DNA from: an uncultured Paraburkholderia sp.
GTDB taxonomy: Bacteria > Pseudomonadota > Gammaproteobacteria > Burkholderiales > Burkholderiaceae
DNA: 64,000 nucleotides
Reading direction: 5' to 3'
Assembly: GCA_940746715.1 (NCBI GenBank)
Contig: CALNWN010000003.1
Coordinates: 310,001 to 374,000, forward strand
Under the pieces are notes generated by a model that was given only the letters and a program-made list of their open reading frames with translations, made no database searches and was not told the origin of the DNA. The position numbers and the translations under genes were made by a program. Of this stretch, positions 45,520 to 54,938 are shown in pieces; position 1 is the stretch's first letter; every line of letters starts with the position of its first letter.

Positions 45520-46193
45520 TTTGCAAGTCTCATCCGAACGCCGTTAGTGATTGCGATCAGCATGGTCGTGATCGCCCAGTAAGCCACGCCCGCAACGATC
45601 AGCATGGGGACGACGTTGCCGTCGCGCTCGCCGATCGCGGTCACTCGCCGGAAGAAGTCGCCAAGCGCGATCACATAGACGAGCGACGTGTCCTGAAAGA
45701 TGACGATGCACTGCGTGAGCGCGAGTGGCACCATCGCGCGAAACGCCTGCGGCAGAATCACATAGCGCAGCGTCTGCCCGGACGTCATGCCGAGTGCGTG
45801 TCCGGCCTGAAGCTGTCCGCGCGGCAGACTTGCAATGCCCGCGCGAATGATTTCGCAAAAGAATGCGGCCTCGAGCAGCGAATAAGCGGTCAGTGCCGAA
45901 ATGAGCCGCAAGTCGACCGTGGACGGCAGATTGAAAAGCGCCTTCAGCAATTGCGGCACGATCAGAAAGAACCACAACAGCAGCATGACGAGTGGAATCG
46001 AACGGAACAGGGAGACATACGCTTGCGTAAAGACACGCAGCGCGCGGTGAGTGGACAAACTGAATATCGCCAGCACTGTGCCCCAGGCGAGACCGAAGAG
46101 GATCGCCACCACGGTAATCTGCAAAGTGATCAGCATGCCTGATAACAGCACGTCCCTCGAATCGATGAGCGCTTGCCAGTCCATCTCGAACAT
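45516..46193 (-). CDS. gltK: Glutamate/aspartate-type ABC permease
   Basis: Permease of 225 residues with about five helices. MFEMDWQALIDSRDVLLSGM leads into helix 1, YVSLFRSIPLVMLLLWFFL is the family signature, and the coupling loop is QLQAGHALGMTSGQTLRYVI. It pairs with GltJ. The start lies 1 bp from the gltJ stop and its stop overlaps gltL by 4 bp, so the genes are translationally coupled. The frame is intact although gltI, gltJ and gltL are all damaged. Confidence 0.9.
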   Translation of the reverse strand: MFEMDWQALIDSRDVLLSGMLITLQITVVAILFGLAWGTVLAIFSLSTHRALRVFTQAYVSLFRSIPLVMLLLWFFLIVPQLLKALFNLPSTVDLRLISALTAYSLLEAAFFCEIIRAGIASLPRGQLQAGHALGMTSGQTLRYVILPQAFRAMVPLALTQCIVIFQDTSLVYVIALGDFFRRVTAIGERDGNVVPMLIVAGVAYWAITTMLIAITNGVRMRLAK

Positions 46194-46194
46194 A

Positions 46195-46931
46195 TCAGCT
46201 CCCGATCATTCCAAGCAGCGCGGTGCGCCGGCGCACCCAGCCCATGCCGCGCAGAATCGCGAAGTTGAGTCCCATATACGCGAGTGTTAGCAGATAAAGG
46301 ACTCATACGGCTGCGCGGTGTAGTCGACGAGTTGCCGCGCCTGACCCGACAGCTCCAGCAGGCCGATGGTGGAAGCCACAGCCGAGTTCTTGGATATGAT
46401 CAGGAACTCGGAGGTCAGCGGTCCTAGGATCGTGCGAAAGGTGACGGGCAGCAGCACATGGCGATACGCCTGTGCGCGCGTGAGCCCGAGTGCGAAGGCC
46501 GCATGGAACTGCCCGACGGGGCGCGCCGATATTCCGGCACGAACCTGTTCGCAGATTCGCGAACCCGTGTAGACGCCGAGTGAAACCACCGATGCGAGCA
46601 GAAACTGCGGATGCGACGGCAGACTCTTGAACCAGTCGCCGGCAGCGGTGGGCAGCAGTTCCGGCACGACAAAGAACCAGATAAAGAACTGCACGATCAG
46701 CGGCACGCCGCGAAAGATTGAAACGTACGCGGCACTCGCGGCACGTGCGGCGCGGTTGGGCAATGTACGCAGGACGCCGAACACGGTGCCCATCGCGAGC
46801 GCAAGTGAAAAAGCGAGCAGCGTCAATTCGACCGTGTTGACGAGTCCGGACAGCAGCCAGTCGAGATAGGTAGCGGGCTCGCCGGTAGCAACGGGCTGCA
46901 GCAGCACGCCCCAGTGCCATCTGTAATCCAT
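46195..46931 (-). pseudogene. gltJ: Glutamate/aspartate-type ABC permease, frameshift near the C terminus
   Basis: MDYRWHWGVLLQPVATGEPA starts a GltJ-like permease of about 245 residues, with AAYVSIFRGVPLIVQFFIWF and the coupling loop QFHAAFALGLTRAQAYRHVL. Near 46292, ATCCTG is read as ATCTG, so the frame ends at YESFIC. With the C restored it continues LLTLAYMGLNFAILRGMGWV to the TGA at 46195, which overlaps the space before gltK. The lesion removes the last membrane helix. A CTA leucine codon in CCTAGG at 46424 is another possible CCTGG change. Confidence 0.87.
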
Positions 46932-46996
46932 GAGTACCTCAGCCTGCGCGCGTCGGCGCGCGGTGAATGCATGTCGTCATCGTTGTTCGGTGCGGC

Positions 46997-47882
46997 TCAG
47001 GACGTGGGCTTGTCGTCGGGATGAGCGAACAGTGTCTGCATGCGCGGAGACAGCGGTAAGCCCAGGTTGACGCGCTTCGGGGAATGGGCTGCTGGAACCA
47101 GCGCTGGTACAGCTTTGCGGCAGCACCGGACTTCTGGGCATCGGCGATCGCTGCGTCCATGACGGCTTTCATCGCTGCGTCGTTCTTGCGCAGCATGCAG
47201 CCGTAGGCTTCATAAGTTTGCGGGGTGCCGACAATTTCGTAGTCCTCAGGATTGCGTGCCTTCGCGCGTTTGCCGGCGAGCAGCGCGTCGTCCATCATCA
47301 TCGCTTTGGCGCGGCCGGTGGAAAGCATGAGAAACGATTCGGTGTGATCTTTCGCGCTGATGACGTCCATGTTCATCGACTTCTCGACATTCATCTTGCG
47401 CAGAATTTTTTCGGAAGTGGTTCCCGCACCGACAACCACCGTTTTGTCCTTTAGATCCGCAAAGTCCTTGATGCCGGATTTCGTGCGGACGAGCAGTCGC
47501 GTGTCGATCACAAAGAAGGTGTTCGAAAAGGACACCTGTTGCGCGCGCTCCGCGTTGTTTGTCGACTCGTGCATTCGAAGTCGATCGTGCCGTTCTGAAG
47601 CAGCGAGATGCTGTTTTGCGAGGTGATCGGAATGGTGTGTACCTTCAGGTCCGGAAGCTTGATTTCCGTCTTGATGCGCTCGACGATCAGATTGGCGACG
47701 TCGATCGAGTAGCCGATGGTAACCACACGTTCTTTGCTGACCTTGAGCAGCGTGCCTGTCAGTTCAGCTTCTGCCGCTCGCGCATCATTCGGCGCATGCA
47801 ACGCTACAAGGCCGAACACGGCGAAGGCGCCGATCGCGACGCGGCGGCTCGATACGGCCCGGGCAGGCTGCTGTTGTTTCAT
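46997..47882 (-). pseudogene. gltI: Periplasmic glutamate/aspartate-type binding protein, two frameshifts and an internal deletion
   Basis: Starts MKQQQPARAVSSRRVAIGAF with signal peptide. Frame marks: IPITSQNSISLLQNGTIDFEC, SGIKDFADLKDKTVVVGAGT, MMDDALLAGKRAKARNPEDY, YGCMLRKNDAAMKAVMDAAI, all typical of GltI. Lesions: one base missing near 47568, between DFECTS and TNNAERAQQ; one C missing from a C run near 47084, after WFQQPIP, so the natural end PKRVNLGLPLSPRMQTLFAH is lost; and a fusion of VVTIGY directly to SIDVANLIVERI. In GltI about 20 residues (the RESSVPFSYYD..GY segment of the ligand site) lie between those two parts. The protein could not bind substrate even if the frameshifts were repaired. 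Confidence 0.85.
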
Positions 47883-47971
47883 GATGGTCTCCAGAACTTG
47901 CATGGTTGCGAGTCTCCCCGACAGGCGCGGCGGCGGACACCACGCGTCGATTCCTGCTTGCTGGCGCGGCT

Positions 47972-49292
47972 TCAGCGTGCGCCGGTAATCTGCGAAACGT
48001 CGATCACATACATCTGGCGAGCGCCCTCGTGAACCGAGTCGATGCACACGGCGAGCCCGTCGCGGTTGCAGCACGGGTGCAGATCGCAGCGGTTTTCCTT
48101 CTTCAGATCCGGCGGTGCATAGAATTCGCCGATCCCGTAGCGAAGACCTTCGCGCATGTCGTACAGAAAGAGAACGCGCGTGTTCGTTTGCGAGTCCGAA
48201 TAGGTGTCGGACAGCAGCCAGCGCGTGTCGACGGGCGAAAAACTCATATGCCCGTTTTCGGTCAGCAGATCCCGGCCGATAACTTCCACGCGGCCGCGAT
48301 CGCTGTCTTCATACAGGTGGTAGTGGATGCTGCCCGCGTGAGGGCCCCATACGACGATGTGCGAATCGTCTTGCCACAGCGGATGCGAGATCTGGTATTC
48401 GGACTTCTCATAGTCGAAGGTGCCGACCGCGGAAGGATCGAAATCATCCGCTAATTGCGGCAGTGGATGATCCGAGCATTCGAGCAGGCGCATGTCGGAG
48501 CCATCCGGGTTCATCGTGATGAGACGATGCAGGAAACAGGTTTCGTCTGCGGTGCGTTCGGTCCAGCGGTGCAGAAACAGCACGCGCGACGATGCCGGAT
48601 TGATTTCTATGTGGCTCACCCAGTGAATGGCGTGCTCCATCGACTCAACATAGTGAAAGCGGCGCAAATCGTCGTAGCTGACAATCAATGCGAGTTCGCC
48701 TGTTGCGAGATCAAGGCGGTATATGCCGTCGTCTGCCGGTGCAAGTTGCAACGGAAACGGGCCGCCGTGCTCGCTGTAGCCTATGGTCTCGTGCGTGACA
48801 TAAAGGCGCCGGTAATCGACACACAGGGCGTAGCGGCTATCGGGGGAACACACGTAGACCGGCGCAGAGCGCTGTTTTCTTGCCGCTGTCGATGTCGAAA
48901 ACTGTCGCGCCGAAGCCTGGATAGCGCGCGGACAGGTCACCGGTGCGGGTGTTGTAGATCACCTTGCGGCCGGGTTCGCCGTCGAGCCACTGCAACTGGC
49001 AGCCCATTTGCCAGTTCCATGCAGTGGTCGTGTCGAGCGGATGAAACGACTCGTTTTCCTGAACATCGAAATAGCCGACTGCCGCTAGCAGTTCCGGACC
49101 AAGCGGTGCATCCATCATGGCGACTTCGTTGCCGAGCACGTAGCGTCCGGTGCGGTCCCAGACGCTCTTGTTGTAGTAGCCGAAGAAATGATGGCGCTCG
49201 CCGGTGCCCAGCCGTCGGATGGGACACAGGCGCCTGACAGATCGCGCATACAGCGGAAGAGAATCAACAGTGGGATGCGGCGAAGCGGTCAT
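47972..49292 (-). pseudogene. Beta-propeller protein (TolB/oligogalacturonide-lyase-like), frameshifted
   Basis: About 439 residues when repaired, without a signal peptide. It begins MTASPHPTVDSLPLYARSVR, and HHFFGYYNKSVWDRTGRYVL supplies the first blade. Repeated blades of the WD/TolB kind follow: HIEINPASSRVLFLHRWTER, HPLWQDDSHIVVWGPHAGSI, GHMSFSPVDTRWLLSDTYSD, DLHPCCNRDGLAVCIDSVHE. One extra A in an AAAA run (plus-strand TTTT 48875-48878) shifts the frame between DIDSGKK and QRSAPVYVCSPDS. It is first in the operon with gltIJKL (90 bp to gltI) and divergent from a LysR gene, so it probably acts on the transported compound. The reaction is unknown. Confidence 0.75.
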
Positions 49293-49403
49293 GAGCGGGC
49301 CGAGTCCGTGCAGGGAGGAAAAACGCCGGCGGGCTGTGCCGGGGCGAATGGTGGCTGAAGCATATCGCCGCATCGCAATGTCGGATAATTCATTTTTGCT
49401 GTA

Positions 49404-49428
49404 CGACTATTCACTTTTGGTATAGTCG
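49404..49428. promoter_or_regulatory. LysR-type operator (T-N11-A palindrome)
   Basis: CGACTAT (49404-49410), 11 bp, ATAGTCG (49422-49428): a perfect 7-bp inverted repeat with the classical T-N11-A layout of LysR recognition sites. It lies 30 bp upstream of the LysR start at 49459 and 112 bp upstream of the divergent propeller gene. It probably mediates autoregulation and control of the propeller-gltIJKL operon. Confidence 0.8.
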
Positions 49429-49458
49429 CGCCCCACGAGTCGATCGGATTCTCCCTAC

Positions 49459-50388
49459 ATGACACGGCCACTGAACTTCCAGCAAATACAGGCATTTCGC
49501 GCTGTCATGCAGATGGGTACGACGACCGCGGTCGCCGCCGCGCTCAATAATACCACCCAGCCCTCCATCAGCCGGCGTCTTGCCGAACTGCAGCGTTCCT
49601 CCGGGCTGAAGCTGTTCGAGATGCACAATGGGCGGCTGCGGCCCACGAGCGAAGGGCAACTGCTGTACAAGACGGTGCAGAAGCATTTCAACGGTCTGGA
49701 AAACATCGAATCCGTCGTGTCGATTCTGCGCAATTCGGGTACCGGCGCATTGCACATCGGCTGTACGCCCACGCTCGGCACCGGCCTGTTGCCGCAGGTC
49801 ATCCGCGAGTTCCGTGTGCGCTTCCCGCAGGCGTATCTGAATGTGCAGACGGCCGCGACGCCCCAGTTGACCGACCTGCTGCGGCAAGACCTCTTCGACC
49901 TGATATTGACGACCGGCAAGCTCGACGAACTCGACTTCGAGACGGAGATCATCAAGACCGTGCCTGCGGTTTGCGTACTGCCGCTCGGCCATCGCCTGAA
50001 AGTGCGGCGGACCGTGCAGGTGGAGGCGCTGCGGGGCGAGCGTCTGCTCTCGCTTGGGGAGATGGACGACCTGACCATCGCGATCAAGGCCGTGCTGGAC
50101 GCACACGACATGCCGACCGACTTCGCGATCCAGACCACTTCGTCGATCACCATCTGCGCGCTCGTAAGCGCGGGCAATGGCGTGGGCATCGTCAATCCTT
50201 ATGTCGCCGGCACCTTTGCCGGCCAGTTACTGGTCAAACCGTTCGAGCCGGTAATCGACGTACCTGTGCGCATGGCGATGCCTGCGCACACGGCCCCGTC
50301 CCTGCTGACACGGCATTTCATCAAGGTTCTTCGCTCGCATCTGGACGCACTCGGCGGTTCCGCGCCCGACGTCTCTACACGCCGATAA
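49459..50388 (+). CDS. LysR-type regulator, probable regulator of the propeller-Glt operon
   Basis: Protein of 309 residues: FQQIQAFRAVMQMGTTTAVA, AALNNTTQPSISRRLAELQR is the winged helix, and the effector domain starts GALHIGCTPTLGTGLLPQVI. TIAIKAVLDAHDMPTDFAIQ and ALVSAGNGVGIVNPYVAG form the second lobe. It is transcribed away from the propeller gene across a region with a perfect LysR-type palindrome, so it likely controls that operon and itself. The subgroup resembles regulators of amino-acid or opine catabolism, which is inference. The frame is intact while most of its target operon is damaged. Confidence 0.9.
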   Translation: MTRPLNFQQIQAFRAVMQMGTTTAVAAALNNTTQPSISRRLAELQRSSGLKLFEMHNGRLRPTSEGQLLYKTVQKHFNGLENIESVVSILRNSGTGALHIGCTPTLGTGLLPQVIREFRVRFPQAYLNVQTAATPQLTDLLRQDLFDLILTTGKLDELDFETEIIKTVPAVCVLPLGHRLKVRRTVQVEALRGERLLSLGEMDDLTIAIKAVLDAHDMPTDFAIQTTSSITICALVSAGNGVGIVNPYVAGTFAGQLLVKPFEPVIDVPVRMAMPAHTAPSLLTRHFIKVLRSHLDALGGSAPDVSTRR

Positions 50389-50539
50389 AACTTTTTCGGT
50401 TTTTTGTTTTATTGGACCTATGCTGGTATCGACCACTGTCTTTCAGGGCGGCGGTTGACGCGTCTCGTGCCGAGCGCGGCGTCGATTGATGCCGCGGTCA
50501 GTGCAGAGCAATTACCATTCGAATAACAGGAGTCCTGTA

Positions 50540-51234
50540 ATGAGCAATCAGCCTACGATCTTGCTGGTACATGGTTTTTGGGGCGGCGCCGCCCATTGGA
50601 GCAAGGTCATCGTTGAGCTCGCGTGGAGAGGTCACGAGTCGATTCGTGCCGTTGAATTGCCGTTGACGTCGCTTGCGGATGACGTCGAACGAACCCGCAA
50701 GATGATCGCGCAGTGTGCCGGCCCGGTTCTACTGGTCGGGCATTCGTACGGGGGGCGGTCATCACCGAGGCGGGCAACCATGCGAATGTGGCCGGGCTCG
50801 TGTATATCGCGGCGTTTGCGCCGGATACGGGCGAGAGTCCCGGCGCCATCACCCAGCAGCGTCTTCCGGATGCGGCGGCGAACCTCGAGCCCGACAGCGA
50901 CGGCTACCTCTGGATCAAGCCGGCAAAATATCATCAGAGTTTCTGTCAGGATCTGGCGGCAGACGAGGTGCTTGTCATGGCCGTGACGCAGAAGGCGCCG
51001 CTTGCCGGAACGTTCGGAGACCCAATTACTTTTGCGGCATGGGCCACGAAGCCTTCCTGGTATCAGATCTCCAGTGAAGACAGAATGATCCATCCGGAGA
51101 ACCAGAAGATGATGTCCGCGCGGCTGAACGCGAGGAAGATCGTGACGCTCGGCGCAAGTCACGCGTCGCTCGCTTCGCGGCCGGTGGAAGTTGCAGCGCT
51201 GATTCACGAGGCTGCGATCGACTCGGCAGGCTAG
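50540..51234 (+). pseudogene. Alpha/beta hydrolase, frameshifted at the nucleophile elbow
   Basis: About 231 residues when repaired. MSNQPTILLVHGFWGGAAHW has the HGxW oxyanion loop, and the nucleophile elbow is GHSYGG. Directly there, at a G run at 50750-50755, one G is missing and AVITEAGNHANVAGLVYIAA is found in the next frame. The acid and His are expected in the C-terminal part (EDRMIHPENQKMMSARL, TLGASHASLASRP). The family is the EstC/HNL-like small hydrolases. CAGGAG lies 8 bp before ATG 50540. The break removes two thirds of the protein. It sits behind the LysR gene on the same strand. Confidence 0.85.
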
Positions 51235-51298
51235 ATGTTGCCGGCACGCGGTTCGGTCACGTGCTGACGCCCGATCGAACCGCGCGCTGCACGAATGG

Positions 51299-52585
51299 CT
51301 ACGCGCGCAGGCGCGACGTGGCTCGCGCAGACTGAACGTCTCGCGCGAGCAGCGCTCCGATATGCGGCGTCATGATGTGCGCGACTTCCTGCATGACCGG
51401 CACCACCACACTGTTGCCGAACTGGCGATACGCCTGGGTATCGCTCACGGGAATCACGAAGTCGTCCGGAAAGCCCATCAGGCGCGCGCATTCACGCGGC
51501 GTCAGGCGGCGCGGTCGTTCGCCTTTGCCTTGCGCGAGCAGAATCTCGGAGCCGTCCTTGTGATAGCGCGCCGACAGCGTGCGCGTGACGCTGGCAGGCG
51601 TGACCAGCCCGAAGCCGAATCCATTGCCGGCCGCGCGATGTTTCTCCGCATAAGCCTGCAGATAGGCCCACAGGTTCGGCGTTAGCGTGTGTTTCGGCTG
51701 GACCTTGCGGCGAACGTGGTCGAAGAAACGCTCGCCGTCGTGCGGCAGCACCGGCTCGCTGCCGTCGGTTTTGTGCAGGATCGACGAGAGTCGCGGCCCG
51801 TTTGCAGGCAAGCGCAGGTCGTCGAAAGAAAATCCGGTCTCCTCGCGAAAGCCGACAATCACAATCCGCTCGCGGTGTTGCGGCGTGAAATGCTGGCCGT
51901 CGATGACCTTATAGTGAACGTCGTATTTCAATTCGTCGCGCAGTACTTCGAGAATGGTCCGCAGCGTATTGCCTTTGTCGTGCGACACGAGGTTCTTGAC
52001 ATTCTCGAGCAGAAACGCAGCGGGACGTTTTGCATCGATGATGCGCGCGACGTCGTAAAAGAGCGTGCCTTGCGTCGTGCACGCGAAACCGTGCGGGCGG
52101 CCAAGCGAATTCTTCTTGCTCACGCCCGCAATGCTGAAAGGCTGACACGGAAAACCGGCGAGCAGTACATCGTGCGCGGGAACGTCGTTCTCCGCGAAGG
52201 AAACGATGTCGCCGACGAACTGGTGTGCGCCGTCCGCGTCGCGATGATTCTGCTGGTAGGTTTTCTTCGAAAACTCATTCCATTCGCTCGTGAACACGCA
52301 CTGGCCGCCATGCACTTCGAAGCCGCGCCGAATACCGCCGATGCCCGCGAACAGGTCGATGAAACGAAAATCAGGCTCGCTTCCGGCGAGCCCTGTGCGC
52401 GGCCCCGTCTTCAGCATTTCGCGCAAAGCCGCTTCCGCAATGCGGGGACAACTCTGATCGGTTTTCCAACGGCGAATGGTGCGAACGTTTTTTCCGCAGC
52501 GTGCCGCGATTTCCGTCTGGCTATACACCTGCAACGCTTGTGTGAGCAGGTCCTGCCGTGTGGCCAGAGTCATGTCGCGGGTCAT
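51299..52585 (-). CDS. dcm: DNA (cytosine-5-)-methyltransferase, Dcm type
   Basis: Protein of 428 residues closely matching E. coli Dcm in arrangement. A helix-turn-helix-like N tail ([20 protein letters not shown]) is followed by motif [17 protein letters not shown], motif IV with catalytic Cys [26 protein letters not shown] (motif VI), [11 protein letters not shown] (motif VIII), [17 protein letters not shown] (target region), and [14 protein letters not shown] with [14 protein letters not shown] (motifs IX-X). Its expected product is 5-methylcytosine at the second C of CCWGG. ATG 52585 ([14 protein letters not shown]) is preferred over a TTG at 52633. No restriction enzyme is beside it, so it looks like an orphan methylase with Vsr encoded 11 kb away. 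The frame is intact. Confidence 0.93.
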   Translation of the reverse strand: MTRDMTLATRQDLLTQALQVYSQTEIAARCGKNVRTIRRWKTDQSCPRIAEAALREMLKTGPRTGLAGSEPDFRFIDLFAGIGGIRRGFEVHGGQCVFTSEWNEFSKKTYQQNHRDADGAHQFVGDIVSFAENDVPAHDVLLAGFPCQPFSIAGVSKKNSLGRPHGFACTTQGTLFYDVARIIDAKRPAAFLLENVKNLVSHDKGNTLRTILEVLRDELKYDVHYKVIDGQHFTPQHRERIVIVGFREETGFSFDDLRLPANGPRLSSILHKTDGSEPVLPHDGERFFDHVRRKVQPKHTLTPNLWAYLQAYAEKHRAAGNGFGFGLVTPASVTRTLSARYHKDGSEILLAQGKGERPRRLTPRECARLMGFPDDFVIPVSDTQAYRQFGNSVVVPVMQEVAHIMTPHIGALLARDVQSARATSRLRA

Positions 52586-52864
52586 ATGGCTGTTTCGCTG
52601 GGAATTTTGGCGGACATTTTGACCGTTCGACAACCGCCTGTCCAGGAATTTTGGGGCGCAATGCGGCCCGCTTGCGCGGTCAGCCGCGAAATGCGCTTGT
52701 CACAGTTGGATGTGTACGCTTGCGCCGTGACGCGGAGTCCCTGCGTTGCGACGTGTTGAGGCCGCGGCGTGGTTTGCGGCCGTTTTTTTGGGGCACAAGG
52801 TTCGCGAAGACCGCGTGCTTAGGCTCCCGCGGCGCAGTCCTCGACAAAACCCCAAGGCGGCGTG

Positions 52865-53191
52865 TCAGGCCCGGTGGGCGGCGCCGGTTTCGTGCGTGGG
52901 CGGAAAGAGCGCGGCTGTAGCGGGCGCCAGTTCGTCCCACGGGACGGGCGGCTCGGCTTCGAACTGGTCGAGCTGCAGGAGAAGACTGTCGACCGCGCAC
53001 AGCTGCGGGTGCGTCAGGTTGCCCATGTCGAGCAGCTTGTTGAGGCGCTCGCGCCAGTACGACGGCGGCAGGATGGGTCCGGCGAGGTCGCCTTGCAGGG
53101 ACAGCCGCATGGCACGCGCGATGTGCATGATGTCGCCGTCGATCAAAGCCGCTTTTGATGATGCCGACTGGGTGATGGGTTTGGGGTCCAT
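52865..53191 (-). CDS. Hypothetical protein
   Basis: Protein of 108 residues: MDPKPITQSASSKAALIDGD, IMHIARAMRLSLQGDLAGPI, LPPSYWRERLNKLLDMGNLT, HPQLCAVDSLLLQLDQFEAE, with a short Pro/Ala tail. It is helical and soluble, with no membrane segment. The Trp-Arg-Arg-Leu core (YWRERLNKLL) looks like a small conserved Burkholderiales protein, but I know no function. GGAGGAGCC lies before the ATG. It is divergent from the CsbD gene. Confidence 0.7.
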   Translation of the reverse strand: MDPKPITQSASSKAALIDGDIMHIARAMRLSLQGDLAGPILPPSYWRERLNKLLDMGNLTHPQLCAVDSLLLQLDQFEAEPPVPWDELAPATAALFPPTHETGAAHRA

Positions 53192-53359
53192 GGCTCCTCC
53201 ATGGCCGCTATTACGGCGGGCTGGAGGGGAACTTTAGGGTTTCCGGCAAAAGATTTTTTCCGGCCGCCTTTCATCGGACGATATGCCGGGCATGCGCGTT
53301 GCTAGAAGCGGGCACTGGCGCAATCTCGCGTCGGCATTCCTTTTAAAGCGGAGTCGAAG

Positions 53360-53551
53360 ATGAACAAGGACCAGGTAAAAGGCGTGGGCGAACAGGTGAA
53401 GGGGAAGATCAACGAAGTCGTGGGCAAAGCCACCGACAACCCCGGCAAGGAACTGAAGGGCGATCTGCAGCAGGGCGCGGGCAAGGTGCAAAAGACCTAC
53501 GGCGACGCGAAGGAAGACGCGAAGGACGAGGCGAAGCGCAATAACCCGTAA
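53360..53551 (+). CDS. CsbD family stress protein
   Basis: Protein of 63 residues. It consists of charged amphipathic repeats: MNKDQVKGVGEQVKGKINEV, VGKATDNPGKELKGDLQQGA, GKVQKTYGDAKEDAKDEAKR. This is the CsbD family, small hydrophilic proteins raised under general stress in many bacteria and of unknown mechanism. GGAGTCGAAG precedes the ATG. It is followed by a terminator at 53574, so it is monocistronic. The frame is intact. Confidence 0.92.
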   Translation: MNKDQVKGVGEQVKGKINEVVGKATDNPGKELKGDLQQGAGKVQKTYGDAKEDAKDEAKRNNP

Positions 53552-53573
53552 CGCAGTGTGATGAGTCTCGACG

Positions 53574-53602
53574 GAAAGGCGCCTCGTGCGCCTTTTCTTT
53601 TT
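53574..53602 (+). terminator. Rho-independent terminator after csbD-like gene
   Basis: AAAGGCGC and GCGCCTTTT form the stem around CTCGT, followed by CTTTTTTG. Confidence 0.85.
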
Positions 53603-53704
53603 TGCGGCCTTTGTCCACTGTGTGCGCGGCCTGGGAGTAACCCGGCTTTGGCGCGTCGAATGTGTCGCGCGCACCGCGACGCCTTTAGACTCAATATACC
53701 CTAC

Positions 53705-53941
53705 ATGGAGACCGCGCCAATGACACCGGAAAAAGTGCTTTCGATGTTTGAACGACAGTATCTGGAGGGCAAAGCGCCCATCGATATCGAGGAAACCTGC
53801 GCGAATTTCGCGGCTTGGCTCGCATCGGCGTGGGAGCAGCTGGAGGCCGGGCACCGCACGCAGCTGCTGACCGTGGGCGCCGCGTTGTGGCGCGAGGGTT
53901 ATAACGTGCGGGCCGGCAGCGCGACGAAGGATTTGTGGTGA
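53705..53941 (+). CDS. Hypothetical small protein
   Basis: Protein of 78 residues: METAPMTPEKVLSMFERQYL, EGKAPIDIEETCANFAAWLA, SAWEQLEAGHRTQLLTVGAA, LWREGYNVRAGSATKDLW. It is helical, acidic, without signal or membrane segment. ATG 53705 or ATG 53720 may be used, and the region before has no strong ribosome-binding site. No named family is recognised. Codon use fits the neighbours, so it is probably real. Confidence 0.6.
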   Translation: METAPMTPEKVLSMFERQYLEGKAPIDIEETCANFAAWLASAWEQLEAGHRTQLLTVGAALWREGYNVRAGSATKDLW

Positions 53942-54100
53942 ACCTCGCCTGAGGTGCGGACCTGCCGGCTCGCGCACGCGTTGCGCCGAGTCGGTTTATA
54001 TTGGGCGGTCCGCATCGGGACGAGCCGCGCCGGCGAGCCGGCTGCGCTCATTGTCCCGATGTTTTTTCGTCCGCCATTCCGCACAGGGCTACCTCATCAC

Positions 54101-54821
54101 ATGACAGATCGTCCGCCTTCCCGATTACGAAAAAATGGCCTGCCGAGCATCCTGAGCGCCTTCAGCTTTACTCGCTGCCCACGCCGAACGGCGTGTGTCG
54201 ATCATGCTCGAAGAAATCGGCTTGCCTTACGAGCCGCATCTGGTGCGTTTCGACACCAACGACTAGATGACGCCGGAATTCGTGTCGCTGAATCCGAACA
54301 ACAAGATTCCGGCGATCATCGATCCGAACGGCCCCGACGGCAAGCCTTTGCCGCCCTTCGAATCCGGCGCGATTCTGATCTATCTCGCGGACAAGACCGG
54401 GCAGTTGATTCCGCAGGACGCCGCCGGCCGCTACGAGGCCATTCAATGGGTGATGTTCCAGATGGGCGGCATCGGCCCGATGTTCGGCCAGCTCGGCTTT
54501 TTCCACAAATTCGCAGGCAAGAAGTATGAAGATGAAGACAAGCGTCCGCGCGATCGCTATGTCGCCGAATCGAGGCGTTTGCTCGGCGTGCTCGAGCAGC
54601 GCCTGGAAGGACGCGAGTGGATTCTCGGCGATCAGTACTCGATCGCTGATAACTCGATCGCTGATATCGCGACGTTTCCGTGGGTGCGCAATCTGATCGG
54701 TTTCTATGAAGCCGGCGAACTGGTCCGCATCGAGGACTTTCCGAACGTGAGGCGCGTGCTGGCGGCGTTCGTCGCGCGGCCGGCGGTGATTCGGGGCCTG
54801 GATAGCCCGAAGCGGGGATAG
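54101..54821 (+). pseudogene. Glutathione S-transferase (YghU-like), two frameshifts, an amber and a duplication
   Basis: The repaired protein starts MTDRSAFPITKKWPAEHPER, continues LQLYSLPTPNGV, VSIMLEEIGLPYEPHLVRFD and PEFVSLNPNNKIPAIIDPNG, and has the C-terminal helical domain (QWVMFQMGGIGPMFGQLGFF, DIATFPWVRNLIGFYEAG). Lesions: one base missing after MTD (near 54110); about four missing after TPNGV (near 54200), where VKVSIML is usual; TAG at 54264-54266 after FDTND, where Gln is usual; and a 15-bp in-frame duplication at 54637-54666 giving YSIADNSIAD instead of YSIAD. A caller will report only 54267-54821, which lacks the glutathione-binding start. Four lesions in 0.7 kb make a true pseudogene very likely. 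Confidence 0.88.
54637..54666. repeat. 15-bp perfect tandem duplication inside the GST gene
   Basis: ACTCGATCGCTGATA is present twice back to back. It keeps the frame and adds five residues, doubling the SIAD motif before the catalytic-domain helix DIATFPW. Confidence 0.9.
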
Positions 54822-54938
54822 TCGCGAGCGAGCGCGACGGCGCGGCGGCCGTGCCGGGCGCGCCGTCCGTGCTACGATTTTCCGCGACGAAGCGCCCGCC
54901 GGTCGGCCGGCGCACGCGACGAGAAGTGAGTTTTTACG

